64,000 bases of DNA from an uncultured Prevotella sp. (GTDB taxonomy: Bacteria > Bacteroidota > Bacteroidia > Bacteroidales > Bacteroidaceae), in NCBI GenBank assembly GCA_944319915.1, contig CALUEY010000002.1, positions 124,001 through 188,000 of the forward strand. The letters run 5' to 3'. How positions within the stretch are numbered: the stretch's first letter is position 1; the number at the start of each line of letters is the position of its first letter. Of the stretch, positions 37,356 through 46,830 are shown one piece after another. The notes beneath the pieces were generated by a model. It worked only from the letters and a program-made list of their open reading frames with translations, was not told where the DNA came from and did no database searches. Position numbers and translations under genes: made by a program.

Positions 37356-38524
37356 TGATATTCAAATGTTCCGTATTCGCTTTCGATGGTAAGGCCCTTG
37401 CGCCCTTCCTCTATGCGGCCCACCACTTGCGCCGCAATGCCGAAGCTCTGGCTCGTCTCGATGATGCTCTGTGCAAGCTCCGGGCTGACGTATATCTCCA
37501 TCCTGTGGCCCATGTTGAACACCTTGTACATCTCTTTCCAGTCGGTGTTGCTTTCCTCGTGGATGATCCTGAACAGCGGCGGCACGTCGAACATGTTGTC
37601 CTTCACCACGTGGCAGTTGTCGCCCACGAAGTGGAGCACCTTGGTCTGCGCCCCGCCCGTGCAGTGAACCATGCCGTGAATCTCGTGGCGGTGGGCATCG
37701 AGTATTTTCTTTATCACCGGGGCATAGGTGCGTGTGGGCGATAGCACCAGCTGGCCGGCGTTCACTTCCAGTCCGCTTATTTCCTGGTCGAGGTGGTAGT
37801 GGCCGCTGTAAACAAGCTCTTCTGGCACGGCGTGGTCATAGCTTTCGGGATATTTCTCCGCCAGGTACTTGGCAAATACGTCGTGGCGCGCGCTGGTGAG
37901 GCCGTTGCTGCCCATTCCACCATTGTATGAGTCCTCGTAAGTGGCCTTGCCGAACGATGCCAGGCCCACGATGACGTCGCCAGGACGGATGTTGGCGTTG
38001 TCTATGACATCGGCCCGCTTCATGCGGCACGTCACCGTGGTGTCCACCACTATGGTGCGCACGAGGTCGCCCACGTCGGCCGTCTCTCCGCCTGTTGCAT
38101 ATATGCCAATGCCCATTCCGCGCATCTGCCGGAGCAGGTCGTCGGTGCCGTTGATGATTGCAGAGATCACCTCTCCGGGTACAAGCATCTTGTTGCGGCC
38201 GATAGTGCTCGACACGAGTATGTTGTCCACTGCCCCAACGCAGAGCAGGTCGTCGGTGTTCATGATGAGGGAGTCTTGCGCTATGCCCCTCCATACGCCC
38301 AGGTCGCCCGTTTCCTTCCAGTAAGCGTAGGCGAGCGACGACTTAGTGCCGGCCCCGTCGGCGTGCATTATGTTGCAATATTCAGGGTCGCCTCCCAGTA
38401 TGTCGGGTATTATCTTGCAGAACGCCTGCGGGAATATTCCCTTGTCTATGTTCTTGATGGCGTTGTGTACGTCTTCTTTGGCAGCGCTGACTCCGCGCAT
38501 CATGTAGCGATTGGTGTTGTCCAT
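37352..38524 (-). CDS. purM: Phosphoribosylformylglycinamidine cyclo-ligase (AIR synthase)
   Basis: Makes aminoimidazole ribotide in purine synthesis. The 390-residue protein is longer than the 345-residue enterobacterial form, as usual in Bacteroidetes. AIR-synthase blocks include ADGAGTKSSLAY, the ATP-binding GIGIYATGGETADVGDL, and VIVGLASFGKATYEDSYNGG. I use the ATG at 38524, which begins the conserved block; the longer frame to 38578 would overlap aroE. Its stop overlaps the prfA start by 4 bases. Confidence 0.93.
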   Translation of the reverse strand: MDNTNRYMMRGVSAAKEDVHNAIKNIDKGIFPQAFCKIIPDILGGDPEYCNIMHADGAGTKSSLAYAYWKETGDLGVWRGIAQDSLIMNTDDLLCVGAVDNILVSSTIGRNKMLVPGEVISAIINGTDDLLRQMRGMGIGIYATGGETADVGDLVRTIVVDTTVTCRMKRADVIDNANIRPGDVIVGLASFGKATYEDSYNGGMGSNGLTSARHDVFAKYLAEKYPESYDHAVPEELVYSGHYHLDQEISGLEVNAGQLVLSPTRTYAPVIKKILDAHRHEIHGMVHCTGGAQTKVLHFVGDNCHVVKDNMFDVPPLFRIIHEESNTDWKEMYKVFNMGHRMEIYVSPELAQSIIETSQSFGIAAQVVGRIEEGRKGLTIESEYGTFEYQ

Positions 38525-38574
38525 ATGCCTTTGTTGTTGAGTGTGTGGTTTGCTTGAGTGTAGTGCTTTGGGCG

Positions 38575-39324
38575 TCATTCGCCTTTCCCGGTCCAGAAGT
38601 CCCAGCTCGCGAAGGCCTGCAGCAGCAGCATCTCAAGGCCGTTTTTTGTTGTTGCGCCCTGTTCGGCGCCCTTCTTCATGAAGAGTGTCGTGTCGGGGTT
38701 GTATATCAAGTCGTACAGGATGGTGTGGCTGTCCATGGCCTCGTAAGGCAGCTTGGGGCACTCCTCCGTGTTTGGGTACATACCGCATGGGGTGCAGTTG
38801 ACTATGACGTTGTACTCCTTTATTATTTCGGCGGTGACGTCTTCGTATTGTATTGTGCCCGGGCGCTGGTACCGGCTTACGGCCACGGTCTCCATTCCGA
38901 GCGACTTCAGCCCGTAGTCGATGGCTTTAGAGGCTCCTCCTGTACCAAGTATGAGGGCTTTCTTGTGGTATTGGTCGATCATTGGCTCTATGCTCTTGGT
39001 GAAGCCTATCACGTCGGAGTTGTAGCCTTTCAGCGACACGTTGCTGCCCTCGCGTACTATCTTTATTACGTTTACCGCCCCTATGGCCGTTGCCTCGGGG
39101 CTTATGAAGTCGAGGAAAGGCATCACTTTCTGCTTGTAGGGTATGGTTACGTTGAGTCCGCGTAGATTGGGGTTGGAGTCGATAATCTCCGGCAGCAAGT
39201 CTACCGTCGGTATTTCAAAGTTCTCGTAGGAGGCGTCTATGCATTCGTCCTTGAACTTTTGGTTGAAGTAGCTCTTGGAGAAAGAGTGCTCGAGCGGGAA
39301 GCCGATAAGACCGTATTTATCCAT
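38575..39324 (-). CDS. aroE: Shikimate dehydrogenase
   Basis: NADP-dependent reduction of 3-dehydroshikimate in the aromatic pathway. Recognised from FPLEHSFSKSYFNQKF at the N-terminus (shikimate binding), the catalytic Lys in TIPYKQKVMPFL, GYNSDVIGF, and the nucleotide motif LGTGGASKAIDYGL. The 249-residue length is at the short end of the family. It lies 11 bases after menG and 50 bases before purM. Confidence 0.93.
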   Translation of the reverse strand: MDKYGLIGFPLEHSFSKSYFNQKFKDECIDASYENFEIPTVDLLPEIIDSNPNLRGLNVTIPYKQKVMPFLDFISPEATAIGAVNVIKIVREGSNVSLKGYNSDVIGFTKSIEPMIDQYHKKALILGTGGASKAIDYGLKSLGMETVAVSRYQRPGTIQYEDVTAEIIKEYNVIVNCTPCGMYPNTEECPKLPYEAMDSHTILYDLIYNPDTTLFMKKGAEQGATTKNGLEMLLLQAFASWDFWTGKGE

Positions 39325-39335
39325 ATTGCTGTTGT

Positions 39336-40070
39336 TTATTTTGTCGCGAGGTACATTGTGCAGATGCCAGATGTAAGCCTCTTGAATGAAGCAGACTTGA
39401 AGCCGGCGGCTTTCAGTATGCCTACCATTGCCTCGCCTTGCGGGAATGCCTCAATCGTGGCGGTGAGGTAGCTGTATGCTTTCCTGTCTTTTGATATCAT
39501 CCTGCCGTATGCTGGCAGGATGGTGTGGGTGTAGATCTTGAAGAGCTGCTTCATCGGGAAGCGCGTGGGGGCGGTCAGTTCTATTATGCAGAGCGCGCCG
39601 CCAGGCTTCAGTACCCTGCACATCTCCTTCAGCCCCATGTCCAGATCTTCAAAATTGCGTATGCCGAATGCGGCCGTCACGGCATCGAAGCTTCCGTTGG
39701 CAAACGGGAGCTGCATGCAGTCGCCTTTCACGAACGATATGGTGCCGCCGAGTCCGGCCTGCTGGGCTTTTCTGCTGCCTATGGCCATCATCCCTTCGCT
39801 GATGTCTACCCCAACGAGCTTCGAGGGGTTGAGCATCTTGGCTGCAAGGATGGCAAAGTCGCCTGTGCCGGTGGCCACGTCGAGGATGGTGCGCGGGCTG
39901 CGTTGCCTGAGCTGCTTTATGGCCTTGCGCCTCCACCATTTGTCAATGTCCCAGGACAGCCTGTGGTTAAGCGTATCATAAGAGTGGGCAATCTGGTCAA
40001 ACATAAGCTCGACCTGCTTGCCCTTGCTCTCGTTGCTGCCGTATGGCTTTATTTCCTCTTGCTTGTACAT
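39336..40070 (-). CDS. menG: Demethylmenaquinone methyltransferase
   Basis: SAM-dependent methyltransferase (UbiE/MenG family) for the last step of menaquinone synthesis, supplying the quinone that complex I reduces. The blocks [36 protein letters not shown], and [19 protein letters not shown] are diagnostic. The 244-residue length is normal. Bacteroidales use menaquinone, so MenG and not ubiquinone chemistry is the likely role. Confidence 0.94.
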   Translation of the reverse strand: MYKQEEIKPYGSNESKGKQVELMFDQIAHSYDTLNHRLSWDIDKWWRRKAIKQLRQRSPRTILDVATGTGDFAILAAKMLNPSKLVGVDISEGMMAIGSRKAQQAGLGGTISFVKGDCMQLPFANGSFDAVTAAFGIRNFEDLDMGLKEMCRVLKPGGALCIIELTAPTRFPMKQLFKIYTHTILPAYGRMISKDRKAYSYLTATIEAFPQGEAMVGILKAAGFKSASFKRLTSGICTMYLATK

Positions 40071-40110
40071 TGGCTATGCCTTGGCGTTGGCTGTTGGCGT
40101 GGCGGCAGGC

Positions 40111-41058
40111 TCACCTTGCCTTGAGGTAAGCGGCCACGTTATTCTCTATCCTGGCGGCGATGTCGCCCTCTTCGGCTGCCTTGTCGAACTTCTCGCCGGT
40201 GATGTGCTCGTAGAGCTCGATGTATCTCTCGCTCACGCTCTCGGCGTATTCGTCGGTGATTTCCGGCATTACCTGGCCCGGCTGGTTCATGAAGTCGTGC
40301 TCTATCAGCCACTGGCGCACAAACTCCTTAGACAGCTGGCGCTGCGGCTCGCCTTTTTCGAACTTCTCCTCATACCCGTCGGCATAGAAATAGCGGCTTG
40401 AGTCGGGTGTGTGGATTTCGTCGATGAGGTATATCTTGCCGTCTCTCTTTCCGAATTCGTATTTCGTGTCGACAAGTATCAGCCCTTGCTTGGCTGCTAT
40501 CTGCTGCCCCCTTGCGAAGAGCTTGCGCGTGTAGTCCTCCACTACTGCGTAGTCTTCTGCGCTCATGATGCCTTGGGCTATTATCTCATCCTTTGATATG
40601 TTGAGGTCGTGGCCCTCGTCGGCTTTGGTCGTGGGGGTTATGATGGGTTCGGGGAACCTTTGGTTTTCCTTCATGCCTTCGGGCAGCTTCACCCCGCATA
40701 TCTCGCGGCAGCCCTTCTGGTATTCGCGCCATGCCGAGCCGGTGAGTATGGAGCGGATTATCATCTCCACGCGGAAGCCTTCGCATTTGAGGCCCACGGT
40801 GACCATGGGGTCGGGGGTGGCGAGCTTCCAGTTGGGGCAGATGTCGCTTGTGGCGTCGAGGAACTTGGCGGCGATTTGGTTTAGAACCTGGCCTTTGAAC
40901 GGTATTCCCTTTGGCAGCACAACGTCGAAGGCCGATATGCGGTCGGTTGCAACCATTACCATCAAGTCGTCGTTGATGTTGTACACGTCGCGCACTTTTC
41001 CGTGGTACACGCTCTTTTGGCCTTCAAAGTTGAAATCAGTCCTTGTTAATGCTTTCAT
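40111..41058 (-). CDS. purC: SAICAR synthetase
   Basis: Phosphoribosylaminoimidazole-succinocarboxamide synthase of purine synthesis. The blocks [29 protein letters not shown] are split by short variable bases in the family; here [23 protein letters not shown], and [20 protein letters not shown] are all clear. The 315-residue length matches the longer PurC form. Its first 23 bases overlap the 3' end of phoH. Confidence 0.95.
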   Translation of the reverse strand: MKALTRTDFNFEGQKSVYHGKVRDVYNINDDLMVMVATDRISAFDVVLPKGIPFKGQVLNQIAAKFLDATSDICPNWKLATPDPMVTVGLKCEGFRVEMIIRSILTGSAWREYQKGCREICGVKLPEGMKENQRFPEPIITPTTKADEGHDLNISKDEIIAQGIMSAEDYAVVEDYTRKLFARGQQIAAKQGLILVDTKYEFGKRDGKIYLIDEIHTPDSSRYFYADGYEEKFEKGEPQRQLSKEFVRQWLIEHDFMNQPGQVMPEITDEYAESVSERYIELYEHITGEKFDKAAEEGDIAARIENNVAAYLKAR

Positions 41059-42019
41059 TGTTGCTATTGTGTTTTGTTTTCCTTTCCCTGTCGTAGTCTT
41101 CGTATGCGTTCACTATGCGCGTTACGAGCTTGTGGCGCACGATGTCTTTCTCGTTGAGCCGCACGACCCCTATGCCGTCGATGCCTTGCAGTATGTGCAG
41201 CGCTTCTTTCAGTCCGCTGCTTTGCTCGCGTGGCAGGTCAACTTGCGTCAGGTCGCCTGTGATTATCATTTTCGTGTTCCAGCCCATTCGGGTGAGGAAC
41301 ATCCTTATCTGGGCGGGGGTGGTGTTCTGTGCTTCGTCGAGTATCACCACTGCGTCGCTCAGCGTCCGCCCCCGCATGAATGCGAGCGGCGCAATCTGTA
41401 TGACGTGCTTTTCCATGAGGTCTTGCAGCCTTGCTGCGGGTATCATGTCCTCGAGGGCGTCGTACAGTGGCTGCAGGTATGGGTCTATCTTGTCTTTCAT
41501 GTCGCCGGGCAGGAAGCCGAGCTTTTCGCCTGCTTCCACTGCGGGGCGGCTAAGCACTATTTTCTTTATGGCCTTCTCCTTCAGGGCCTTGACAGCCAGG
41601 GCTATGCTCAAGTATGTCTTGCCCGTTCCTGCCGGGCCTACGGCGAACACCATGTCGTTGTGTGCATAGCTGTCGATGAGCTTCTGCTGGTTGGCGCTCC
41701 TGGCCTTCACCGGCCTGCCGCCCACGCTGTACACCACCACGCCTTCGGGTATCTCGTCCTGGGTCTTGTGCCCGTTGATGATGTCGAGGATGTCTTCGGC
41801 TTTCAAGGAGTTGAACTTCAGTATGTGCTTGCGCATGCTTTCTATGTTCGACTCGAACTTGCCCATCTGCTCCTCGTCGCCCAGCACGCGTATCACGTTG
41901 TCGCGGCCCACAATCCTTAATTTGGGGAACAAGGCCTTTATCATCTGCAGGTGAACATTGTTCACGCCGTAGAATATCACTGGGTCGATGTCTTCAAGGA
42001 CGATATGCTTCTCTATCAA
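41036..42019 (-). CDS. phoH: PhoH-family ATPase
   Basis: Predicted cytoplasmic ATPase, possibly an RNA helicase-like factor; the biological role is poorly known. The 327-residue protein has a N-terminal KH-like extension, Walker [13 protein letters not shown] near residue 135, [19 protein letters not shown], and Walker [12 protein letters not shown]. It is the first gene of the phoH-purC-menG-aroE-purM-prfA-pyrF operon. Confidence 0.94.
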   Translation of the reverse strand: MIEKHIVLEDIDPVIFYGVNNVHLQMIKALFPKLRIVGRDNVIRVLGDEEQMGKFESNIESMRKHILKFNSLKAEDILDIINGHKTQDEIPEGVVVYSVGGRPVKARSANQQKLIDSYAHNDMVFAVGPAGTGKTYLSIALAVKALKEKAIKKIVLSRPAVEAGEKLGFLPGDMKDKIDPYLQPLYDALEDMIPAARLQDLMEKHVIQIAPLAFMRGRTLSDAVVILDEAQNTTPAQIRMFLTRMGWNTKMIITGDLTQVDLPREQSSGLKEALHILQGIDGIGVVRLNEKDIVRHKLVTRIVNAYEDYDRERKTKHNSNNESINKD

Positions 42020-42045
42020 TTTGGTGCTTGATTGATTTCAACCTG

Positions 42046-42053
42046 CAAAATTA
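42046..42053 (-). promoter_or_regulatory. Bacteroidetes-type -7 box for the phoH-pyrF operon
   Basis: Minus-strand TAATTTTG, 26 bases before the phoH start. Confidence 0.55.
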
Positions 42054-42228
42054 CAGAAAGTTTTCAATATCTTGCCACTTTTTATGCTCTTTTTCAGTGT
42101 ATTATTGACTTGTTTTTGTTTTTGGCCGCGATGTTGCTTTGATGGATATCCGCAATTTTGCCATATTTGCAAATATGCAACTAAACAGCTCCCTCCAGCT
42201 CCATGTTTTCAGGCAGACCTTATTCCGC

Positions 42229-42320
42229 GCGATGAAACGGCCTGTTTGGGGCTGCAATATGGCCCGTTTTGGTGGCTAAAACGGCTTTCGGAGGCTAAAA
42301 GCGGTACGTTTTGCAAAGCG
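42229..42320 (+). repeat. 22-bp degenerate tandem array, copy D
   Basis: Core starts lie at 42237, 42259 and 42281 (22 bp apart: ACGGCCTGTTT, ATGGCCCGTTT, ACGGCTTTCGG). A terminal-type unit GCGGTACGTTT starts about 20 bp later, at 42301. This is the most diverged copy. It sits in the 542-base gap between the divergent phoH operon and the M15-like gene. That gap also holds one promoter box at each end; the stretch 42320-42500 shows nothing I recognise. Orientation is plus. Confidence 0.65.
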
Positions 42321-42524
42321 CTGGATGCCAGGCATATAGCCGCCGCGATGTATGTTGCCTCCGTTAACATAAAAATGTTAATCGCCCTGTGGAGCTTCTG
42401 GCTGTGGTATGGCTAATTGGCATCCTAACGCGATTTAGGTTTAATTCCGCCTTTCTGGCGATTGTTTTTCCCCGGCTAAAAACTCATTTTCTTTCAAAGG
42501 CGGTTTCGTTTGGAATAAAAGTGT

Positions 42525-42532
42525 TAACTTTG
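42525..42532 (+). promoter_or_regulatory. Bacteroidetes-type -7 box for the M15-like gene
   Basis: TAACTTTG, 29 bases before the ATG at 42562. TTTC at 42504-42507 is a candidate -33 element. Confidence 0.55.
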
Positions 42533-42561
42533 CATCCGCGTTATTGGCGCGGCAAATCATC

Positions 42562-43356
42562 ATGAAGATAACTAAAAGCAGATATTTGCAGGGATTCCTT
42601 GCCTCGGTGCTCGTGCTGGCCCTTGCCAGGTGCGTGTTCCCCGGCATTGCGGAGCCTGTGGGCAAGTGCAGCACCGCCGCTGCCGACTCAGTGGCCGGCA
42701 GCATCGGCAGGCCCGGAGCGTTGACGCCGGGCGACGGCGGCGGTGGGGCAAGCCGTAGTCCTTATGTCAGGGGCGGCAAAGCCAAGCATAGGATATACAG
42801 CGTTCCGTCGTTCAAGCGGACGTTTCCCGACAACAACGATGTGCAGCTTGAGGCTGCGGTCCGCAATGGGGTGAAGCCCGTGGCCGACCGCAACGAGGCT
42901 GAGCGCCGCATGGCTGAGCTTGTGTATGTGGGCAGCAATCCTTATTATTATGTAGACCCGCTGCGCAGCAGCATCCCCTATCTTGTGCCAAAGGCGGCCT
43001 TGCTTTTGCAGGACATCGGCCGGGCGTATTTCGACAGCCTTTACATCAAGGGAATACCGTTGCACAAGATTATCGTGACGAGCGTGCTCCGGACCAAGGC
43101 CGACGTGGCCCGGCTGCGCACGAGGAACGGCAATGCCACCGAAAACAGTTGCCACCTTTACGGCACTACGTTCGACATCTGCTACAACCGCTACAAGACC
43201 GTGGAAGACCCTGCCGGCCCGTCGAGGCGCCCAGTGCGTAACGACACGCTCAAGTGGGTGCTGAGCGAGGTGCTCCGCGATTTCAGGGAAAGTGGGCGTT
43301 GCTACGTCAAGTATGAGGTGAAGCAAGGTTGTTTCCACATGACCGTGATCAATTGA
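42562..43356 (+). CDS. DUF5715-like, M15-type peptidase-fold protein
   Basis: Exported protein of 264 residues with an N-terminal signal or anchor (GFLASVLVLALARC). The C-terminal half looks like the DUF5715 family, related to M15/VanY DD-peptidases. The pattern S-x-H-x2-G-x3-D is exact in SCHLYGTTFD, and a later His in GCFHMTV could be the third zinc ligand. The middle has RSSIPYLVPKAALLLQDIG. I use the ATG at 42562 and not the TTG at 42544. It may trim peptidoglycan stem peptides, but activity is inferred from the motif only. Confidence 0.75.
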   Translation: MKITKSRYLQGFLASVLVLALARCVFPGIAEPVGKCSTAAADSVAGSIGRPGALTPGDGGGGASRSPYVRGGKAKHRIYSVPSFKRTFPDNNDVQLEAAVRNGVKPVADRNEAERRMAELVYVGSNPYYYVDPLRSSIPYLVPKAALLLQDIGRAYFDSLYIKGIPLHKIIVTSVLRTKADVARLRTRNGNATENSCHLYGTTFDICYNRYKTVEDPAGPSRRPVRNDTLKWVLSEVLRDFRESGRCYVKYEVKQGCFHMTVIN

Positions 43357-43471
43357 GGCTGGGGCGACGCCTTCATCATCGCTTTGTCATGGTTTAGGCA
43401 ATGCGGTTGAGGCAGCGCGTTGTGCTTTTCGCCAAGTGCCTTGGTGTGCTTGCATCGTATCGTATGTTATG

Positions 43472-43530
43472 AAGGAAGCCTCCCTGCGCTTATGTTGCAT
43501 TGGCGTGCAACGGCGCAAGGAGGCTTCCTT
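43472..43530. terminator. Long hairpin between convergent genes
   Basis: AAGGAAGCCTCCCTGCGC pairs with GCGCAAGGAGGCTTCCTT at 17 of 18 positions. A second small stem (GTTGCA with TGCAAC) sits inside the loop. It lies between the stops of the M15-like gene and the pyrophosphatase gene and can serve both. Confidence 0.7.
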
Positions 43531-43565
43531 GTTGCTGATTGTTGTGGCTATGCGTGGTGCAGTTG

Positions 43566-45767
43566 TCAGATGCAGGCAACGGTGAGGCCCGCCATCACGA
43601 TGCTGACCATCGACATGAGCTTTATCAGGATGTTGAGCGACGGGCCTGAAGTGTCCTTGAATGGGTCGCCCACAGTGTCGCCCACTATCGTGGCCTTGTG
43701 GCATTCAGAGCCTTTGCCGCCAAAGTGTCCTTCCTCTACCATCTTCTTGGCGTTGTCCCACGCCCCGCCGGAGTTTGCCATGAACACGGCCAGGGTGAAG
43801 CCAGTGGTAAGTCCGCCTACGAGCAAGCCCATCACCCCTCCTACGCCGAGCACCACTCCTACCACAATGGGTATTATGATGGCGAGCAGGCTTGGGAACA
43901 CCATCTCGTGCTGGGCCGACTTCGTGCTTATCTCTACGCAGCGCCCGTAGTCGGGCGTAGCCTTGCCTTCAAGTATCCCTTTAATTTCCCTGAACTGCTT
44001 GCGCACCTCGTTGACCATGGTCTGCGCGGCTCGGCCCACGGCCCCCATGGTGAGTCCGCAGAAGAGGAATGCGGCCATTCCGCCGATGAACGCCCCAACC
44101 AGAACTTTGGGGTTCATGAGGTTTACTTGGAAGAATTCCATGAAGTCGGTCATGTTTGCTGTTGATGGGTCAAACAGCTTGCCTGCGCTGTCGATGAATG
44201 ACTGCCCCTCGTTGGCGGCCCGCTGCATGGCAATCTTTATTTCCTCTACGTATGATGCGAGCAGCGCAAGGGCCGTGAGCGCCGCGCTGCCTATGGCGAA
44301 GCCCTTGCCTGTGGCCGCCGTAGTGTTGCCGAGCGCGTCGAGCGCATCGGTGCGCTGGCGCACTTCCTCGCCCAGCTCGCTCATTTCGGCGTTGCCCCCG
44401 GCGTTGTCGGCTATCGGGCCGTAAGCGTCGGTGGCGAGTGTTATTCCCAGTGTAGACAGCATTCCAACTGAGGCGATGCCTATGCCGTAAAGGCCCTTTG
44501 ATATGCTGTCGGCGCTCATCGAGAGGTCAAAGCCGTTTGCGAAGAGGTAGCTCAGCATTATGGCCGCCGAGATTGTTACCACCGGCACCATCGTCGATAT
44601 CATGCCGGTGCCTATGCCCTTGATGATGACCGTAGCCGGGCCTGTCTGCGATGCCTCGGCTATTTTCCTCGTGGGCTTGTAGCTGTGGCTTGTGTAATAC
44701 TCCGTGGCCTGGCCTATTATCACGCCGGCTGCAAGTCCGCTGAGCACCGAGAGCGATACGCCAGTCCAGTTGTCAAGCTGCAGCAGGTACATGATGGCGA
44801 ATGTGGCTACGGCTATCAGCGCAGCCGACACATTGGTGCCGAGGCTCAGCGAGTGGAGCAGCTCTTTCATCGTGGCCCCTTCCTTGGTGCGCACGAGGAA
44901 TATGCCGGCCAGCGACAGGAATATGCCCACCGCAGCGATCATCATCGGGGCAATCACCGCTTTCAGCTGCATGTCTGCATTCAGGGCGAATGCCGTTGCC
45001 CCGATGGCCGCGGTGCTGAGGATGCTGCCGCAGTAGCTCTCGTAGAGGTCGGCTCCCATCCCGGCCACGTCGCCCACGTTGTCGCCCACGTTGTCGGCTA
45101 TGGTTGCCGGGTTGCGCGGGTCGTCCTCAGGTATGTTTGCCTCCACTTTGCCCACGAGGTCGGCCCCCACGTCGGCCGCCTTTGTGTATATTCCGCCGCC
45201 CACGCGGGCAAACAGTGCTTGGGTTGATGCGCCCATGCCGAACGTGAGCATTGTGGTGGTTATGGTTACGAGCGACATGTGCTCGCCGCAGTAAAAGTTT
45301 TCGAGCACGACGAACCACAAGGCGATGTCGAGCAGGCCCAGCCCTACCACCACGAGCCCCATGACCGCCCCGCTCCTGAAGGCTATCTTCAGTCCGCGGT
45401 CAAGCCCCTTGCGGGCTGCGTTGGCCGTGCGCGCCGAGGCGTATGTGGCAGTCTTCATGCCGAAGAAGCCCGCCAGGCCCGAAAAGAATCCACCGGTGAG
45501 GAACGCGAATGGTACCCACGGATTCTGCACGTGCATCACATAGGCCATGAATGCAAATATCAGTGCCAGCACAACGAACACGAGGCATACCACTTTATAT
45601 TGCTGCTTGAGGTATGCCATTGCGCCCCGCCTTACGTGGCCGGCTATTTCACGCATCCTGGGGGTGCCTTCGTCCTCTTTCATCATTTGGCGGAAGAATA
45701 TCCACGCCATTCCGAGTGCGCACACAGACGCCGCTGGGATAATCCAAAATACAAACGGAATGTTCAT
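43566..45767 (-). CDS. hppA: Membrane-bound ion-pumping pyrophosphatase, K+-dependent type
   Basis: Hydrolyses pyrophosphate and pumps Na+ or H+ across the inner membrane. The 733-residue protein has about 16 helices. The catalytic loop DVGADLVGKVEANIPEDDP and the block NVGDNVGDVAGMGADLYESY are intact. The segment GNTTAATGKGFAIGSA has Ala where K+-independent enzymes have Lys, so this is the K+-dependent class, many of which pump Na+. The pumped ion is not settled by the sequence read here. Confidence 0.95.
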   Translation of the reverse strand: MNIPFVFWIIPAASVCALGMAWIFFRQMMKEDEGTPRMREIAGHVRRGAMAYLKQQYKVVCLVFVVLALIFAFMAYVMHVQNPWVPFAFLTGGFFSGLAGFFGMKTATYASARTANAARKGLDRGLKIAFRSGAVMGLVVVGLGLLDIALWFVVLENFYCGEHMSLVTITTTMLTFGMGASTQALFARVGGGIYTKAADVGADLVGKVEANIPEDDPRNPATIADNVGDNVGDVAGMGADLYESYCGSILSTAAIGATAFALNADMQLKAVIAPMMIAAVGIFLSLAGIFLVRTKEGATMKELLHSLSLGTNVSAALIAVATFAIMYLLQLDNWTGVSLSVLSGLAAGVIIGQATEYYTSHSYKPTRKIAEASQTGPATVIIKGIGTGMISTMVPVVTISAAIMLSYLFANGFDLSMSADSISKGLYGIGIASVGMLSTLGITLATDAYGPIADNAGGNAEMSELGEEVRQRTDALDALGNTTAATGKGFAIGSAALTALALLASYVEEIKIAMQRAANEGQSFIDSAGKLFDPSTANMTDFMEFFQVNLMNPKVLVGAFIGGMAAFLFCGLTMGAVGRAAQTMVNEVRKQFREIKGILEGKATPDYGRCVEISTKSAQHEMVFPSLLAIIIPIVVGVVLGVGGVMGLLVGGLTTGFTLAVFMANSGGAWDNAKKMVEEGHFGGKGSECHKATIVGDTVGDPFKDTSGPSLNILIKLMSMVSIVMAGLTVACI

Positions 45768-45813
45768 AGTCGTAGTATGTTTTAGTTATTGATGTTTTGT
45801 TTTAGGCAGATGC

Positions 45814-45856
45814 AAAAGGCGCACGTGATGTTGGCCTGAGCCAGCTCCGTGCGCCT
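45814..45856 (-). terminator. Terminator of the acidic-tail protein gene
   Basis: On the minus strand AGGCGCACG pairs with CGTGCGCCT over 9 bp, with TTTT after the second arm. It starts 8 bases beyond the stop of the gene at 45865. Confidence 0.65.
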
Positions 45857-45864
45857 CGTGTTTG

Positions 45865-46659
45865 TCAGTCTTCCGGCTCAAAGTCGCTTATGCCGTCGGC
45901 TTCTTCTTCCGGGTCGGTGTCTATTTCGAACGTTGTGCGGTAGTTGTCTTCCGTGATGTTGTCTTCGTTGAATATCTCATCGGCATCCGGCTCGTCGTTT
46001 TCCTCCTCCGCGTCGTCATAGTCTTCGTCTTGCAAGTCATCGCCGTCCTTGGCCTGGAGCGTCAGCCGTGGTTTCTCCATCTCAGGCTTAGCCTTGGCGA
46101 AGATGGCTTCCACCCATGTGCCTTTGGCTATCTCGAGCACCTCGTATCCGTCGGCCACTTTCTTGTCGAACGTGCCGCCGGGCTTGTGCAGCCTGTCTTT
46201 GGGCAGCGTGGTTGTGGAAATGTCAAAGCCGCTCTCAATGATGTCTTTTATGCTCTGCGACAGAGAGTCCCAGCCTCCGCCGAAGTTTCGGTTAAGCACT
46301 TCTATGAGCTTTGCGGCCGATATGTGGTGTATGTTCTCGTAGGTCAGGTCGGTGACGCGCATTATCGGGCGTTTCTTCACTGCCCATGTGGCCTGCGTGT
46401 TCTCGTCAATCTTTATGTGCCCAACCTTGTAGCCTTGCTTTTCGTATTTCGTCTTTATCGTTGCTGAGTCGTCTTTTATCTCTTCTATTGTGAAAGCCCC
46501 GCGCATTATGTCGGTGTAGTGGCGCAGGTTGTCTTTCAGGTCTGCGTCCTTGTCAATGCCGTCGAGCAAGCGGAAGATGTCGTTCTCCTGCAAGTCCCAA
46601 ACATTGTTCTTGGTCAATGTCTTCAGAGTAAGTGCTTTTTTGGCTCCTTGTGATTTCAT
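45865..46659 (-). CDS. Unrecognised protein with acidic tail
   Basis: I do not recognise the family. From the ATG at 46659 the protein is 264 residues. The first 175 residues are mixed alpha/beta with a basic start (KSQGAKKALTLKTLTKNN) and a segment RVTDLTYENIHHISAAKLIEVLNR. The last 75 residues are strongly acidic (DEDYDDAEEENDEPDADE and similar) and probably disordered. No signal peptide or membrane segment is visible, so it is probably cytoplasmic. A -7 box upstream supports the start at 46659 over the longer frame to 46722. It stands alone with its own terminator. Confidence 0.7.
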   Translation of the reverse strand: MKSQGAKKALTLKTLTKNNVWDLQENDIFRLLDGIDKDADLKDNLRHYTDIMRGAFTIEEIKDDSATIKTKYEKQGYKVGHIKIDENTQATWAVKKRPIMRVTDLTYENIHHISAAKLIEVLNRNFGGGWDSLSQSIKDIIESGFDISTTTLPKDRLHKPGGTFDKKVADGYEVLEIAKGTWVEAIFAKAKPEMEKPRLTLQAKDGDDLQDEDYDDAEEENDEPDADEIFNEDNITEDNYRTTFEIDTDPEEEADGISDFEPED

Positions 46660-46690
46660 TATTCTGTTTGCTTGTATTGTTTTTGATGTT

Positions 46691-46698
46691 GCAAATGT
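46691..46698 (-). promoter_or_regulatory. Bacteroidetes-type -7 box for the acidic-tail protein gene
   Basis: Minus-strand TACATTTG, 31 bases before the ATG at 46659. It lies within the longer open frame, which argues against a start at 46722. Confidence 0.5.
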
Positions 46699-46830
46699 AA
46701 ATACTTTATTTCTTATGTACAAGTTTTTGCAGATAATTTTTGCGGTTGCGCCTTGCCCTTTGTGGCGGCGGAGATGCTTCCGTGTGGCCGGTTCATTGTG
46801 CTTGTGTTTGGTTGGCAGCAGGCATGCTTG

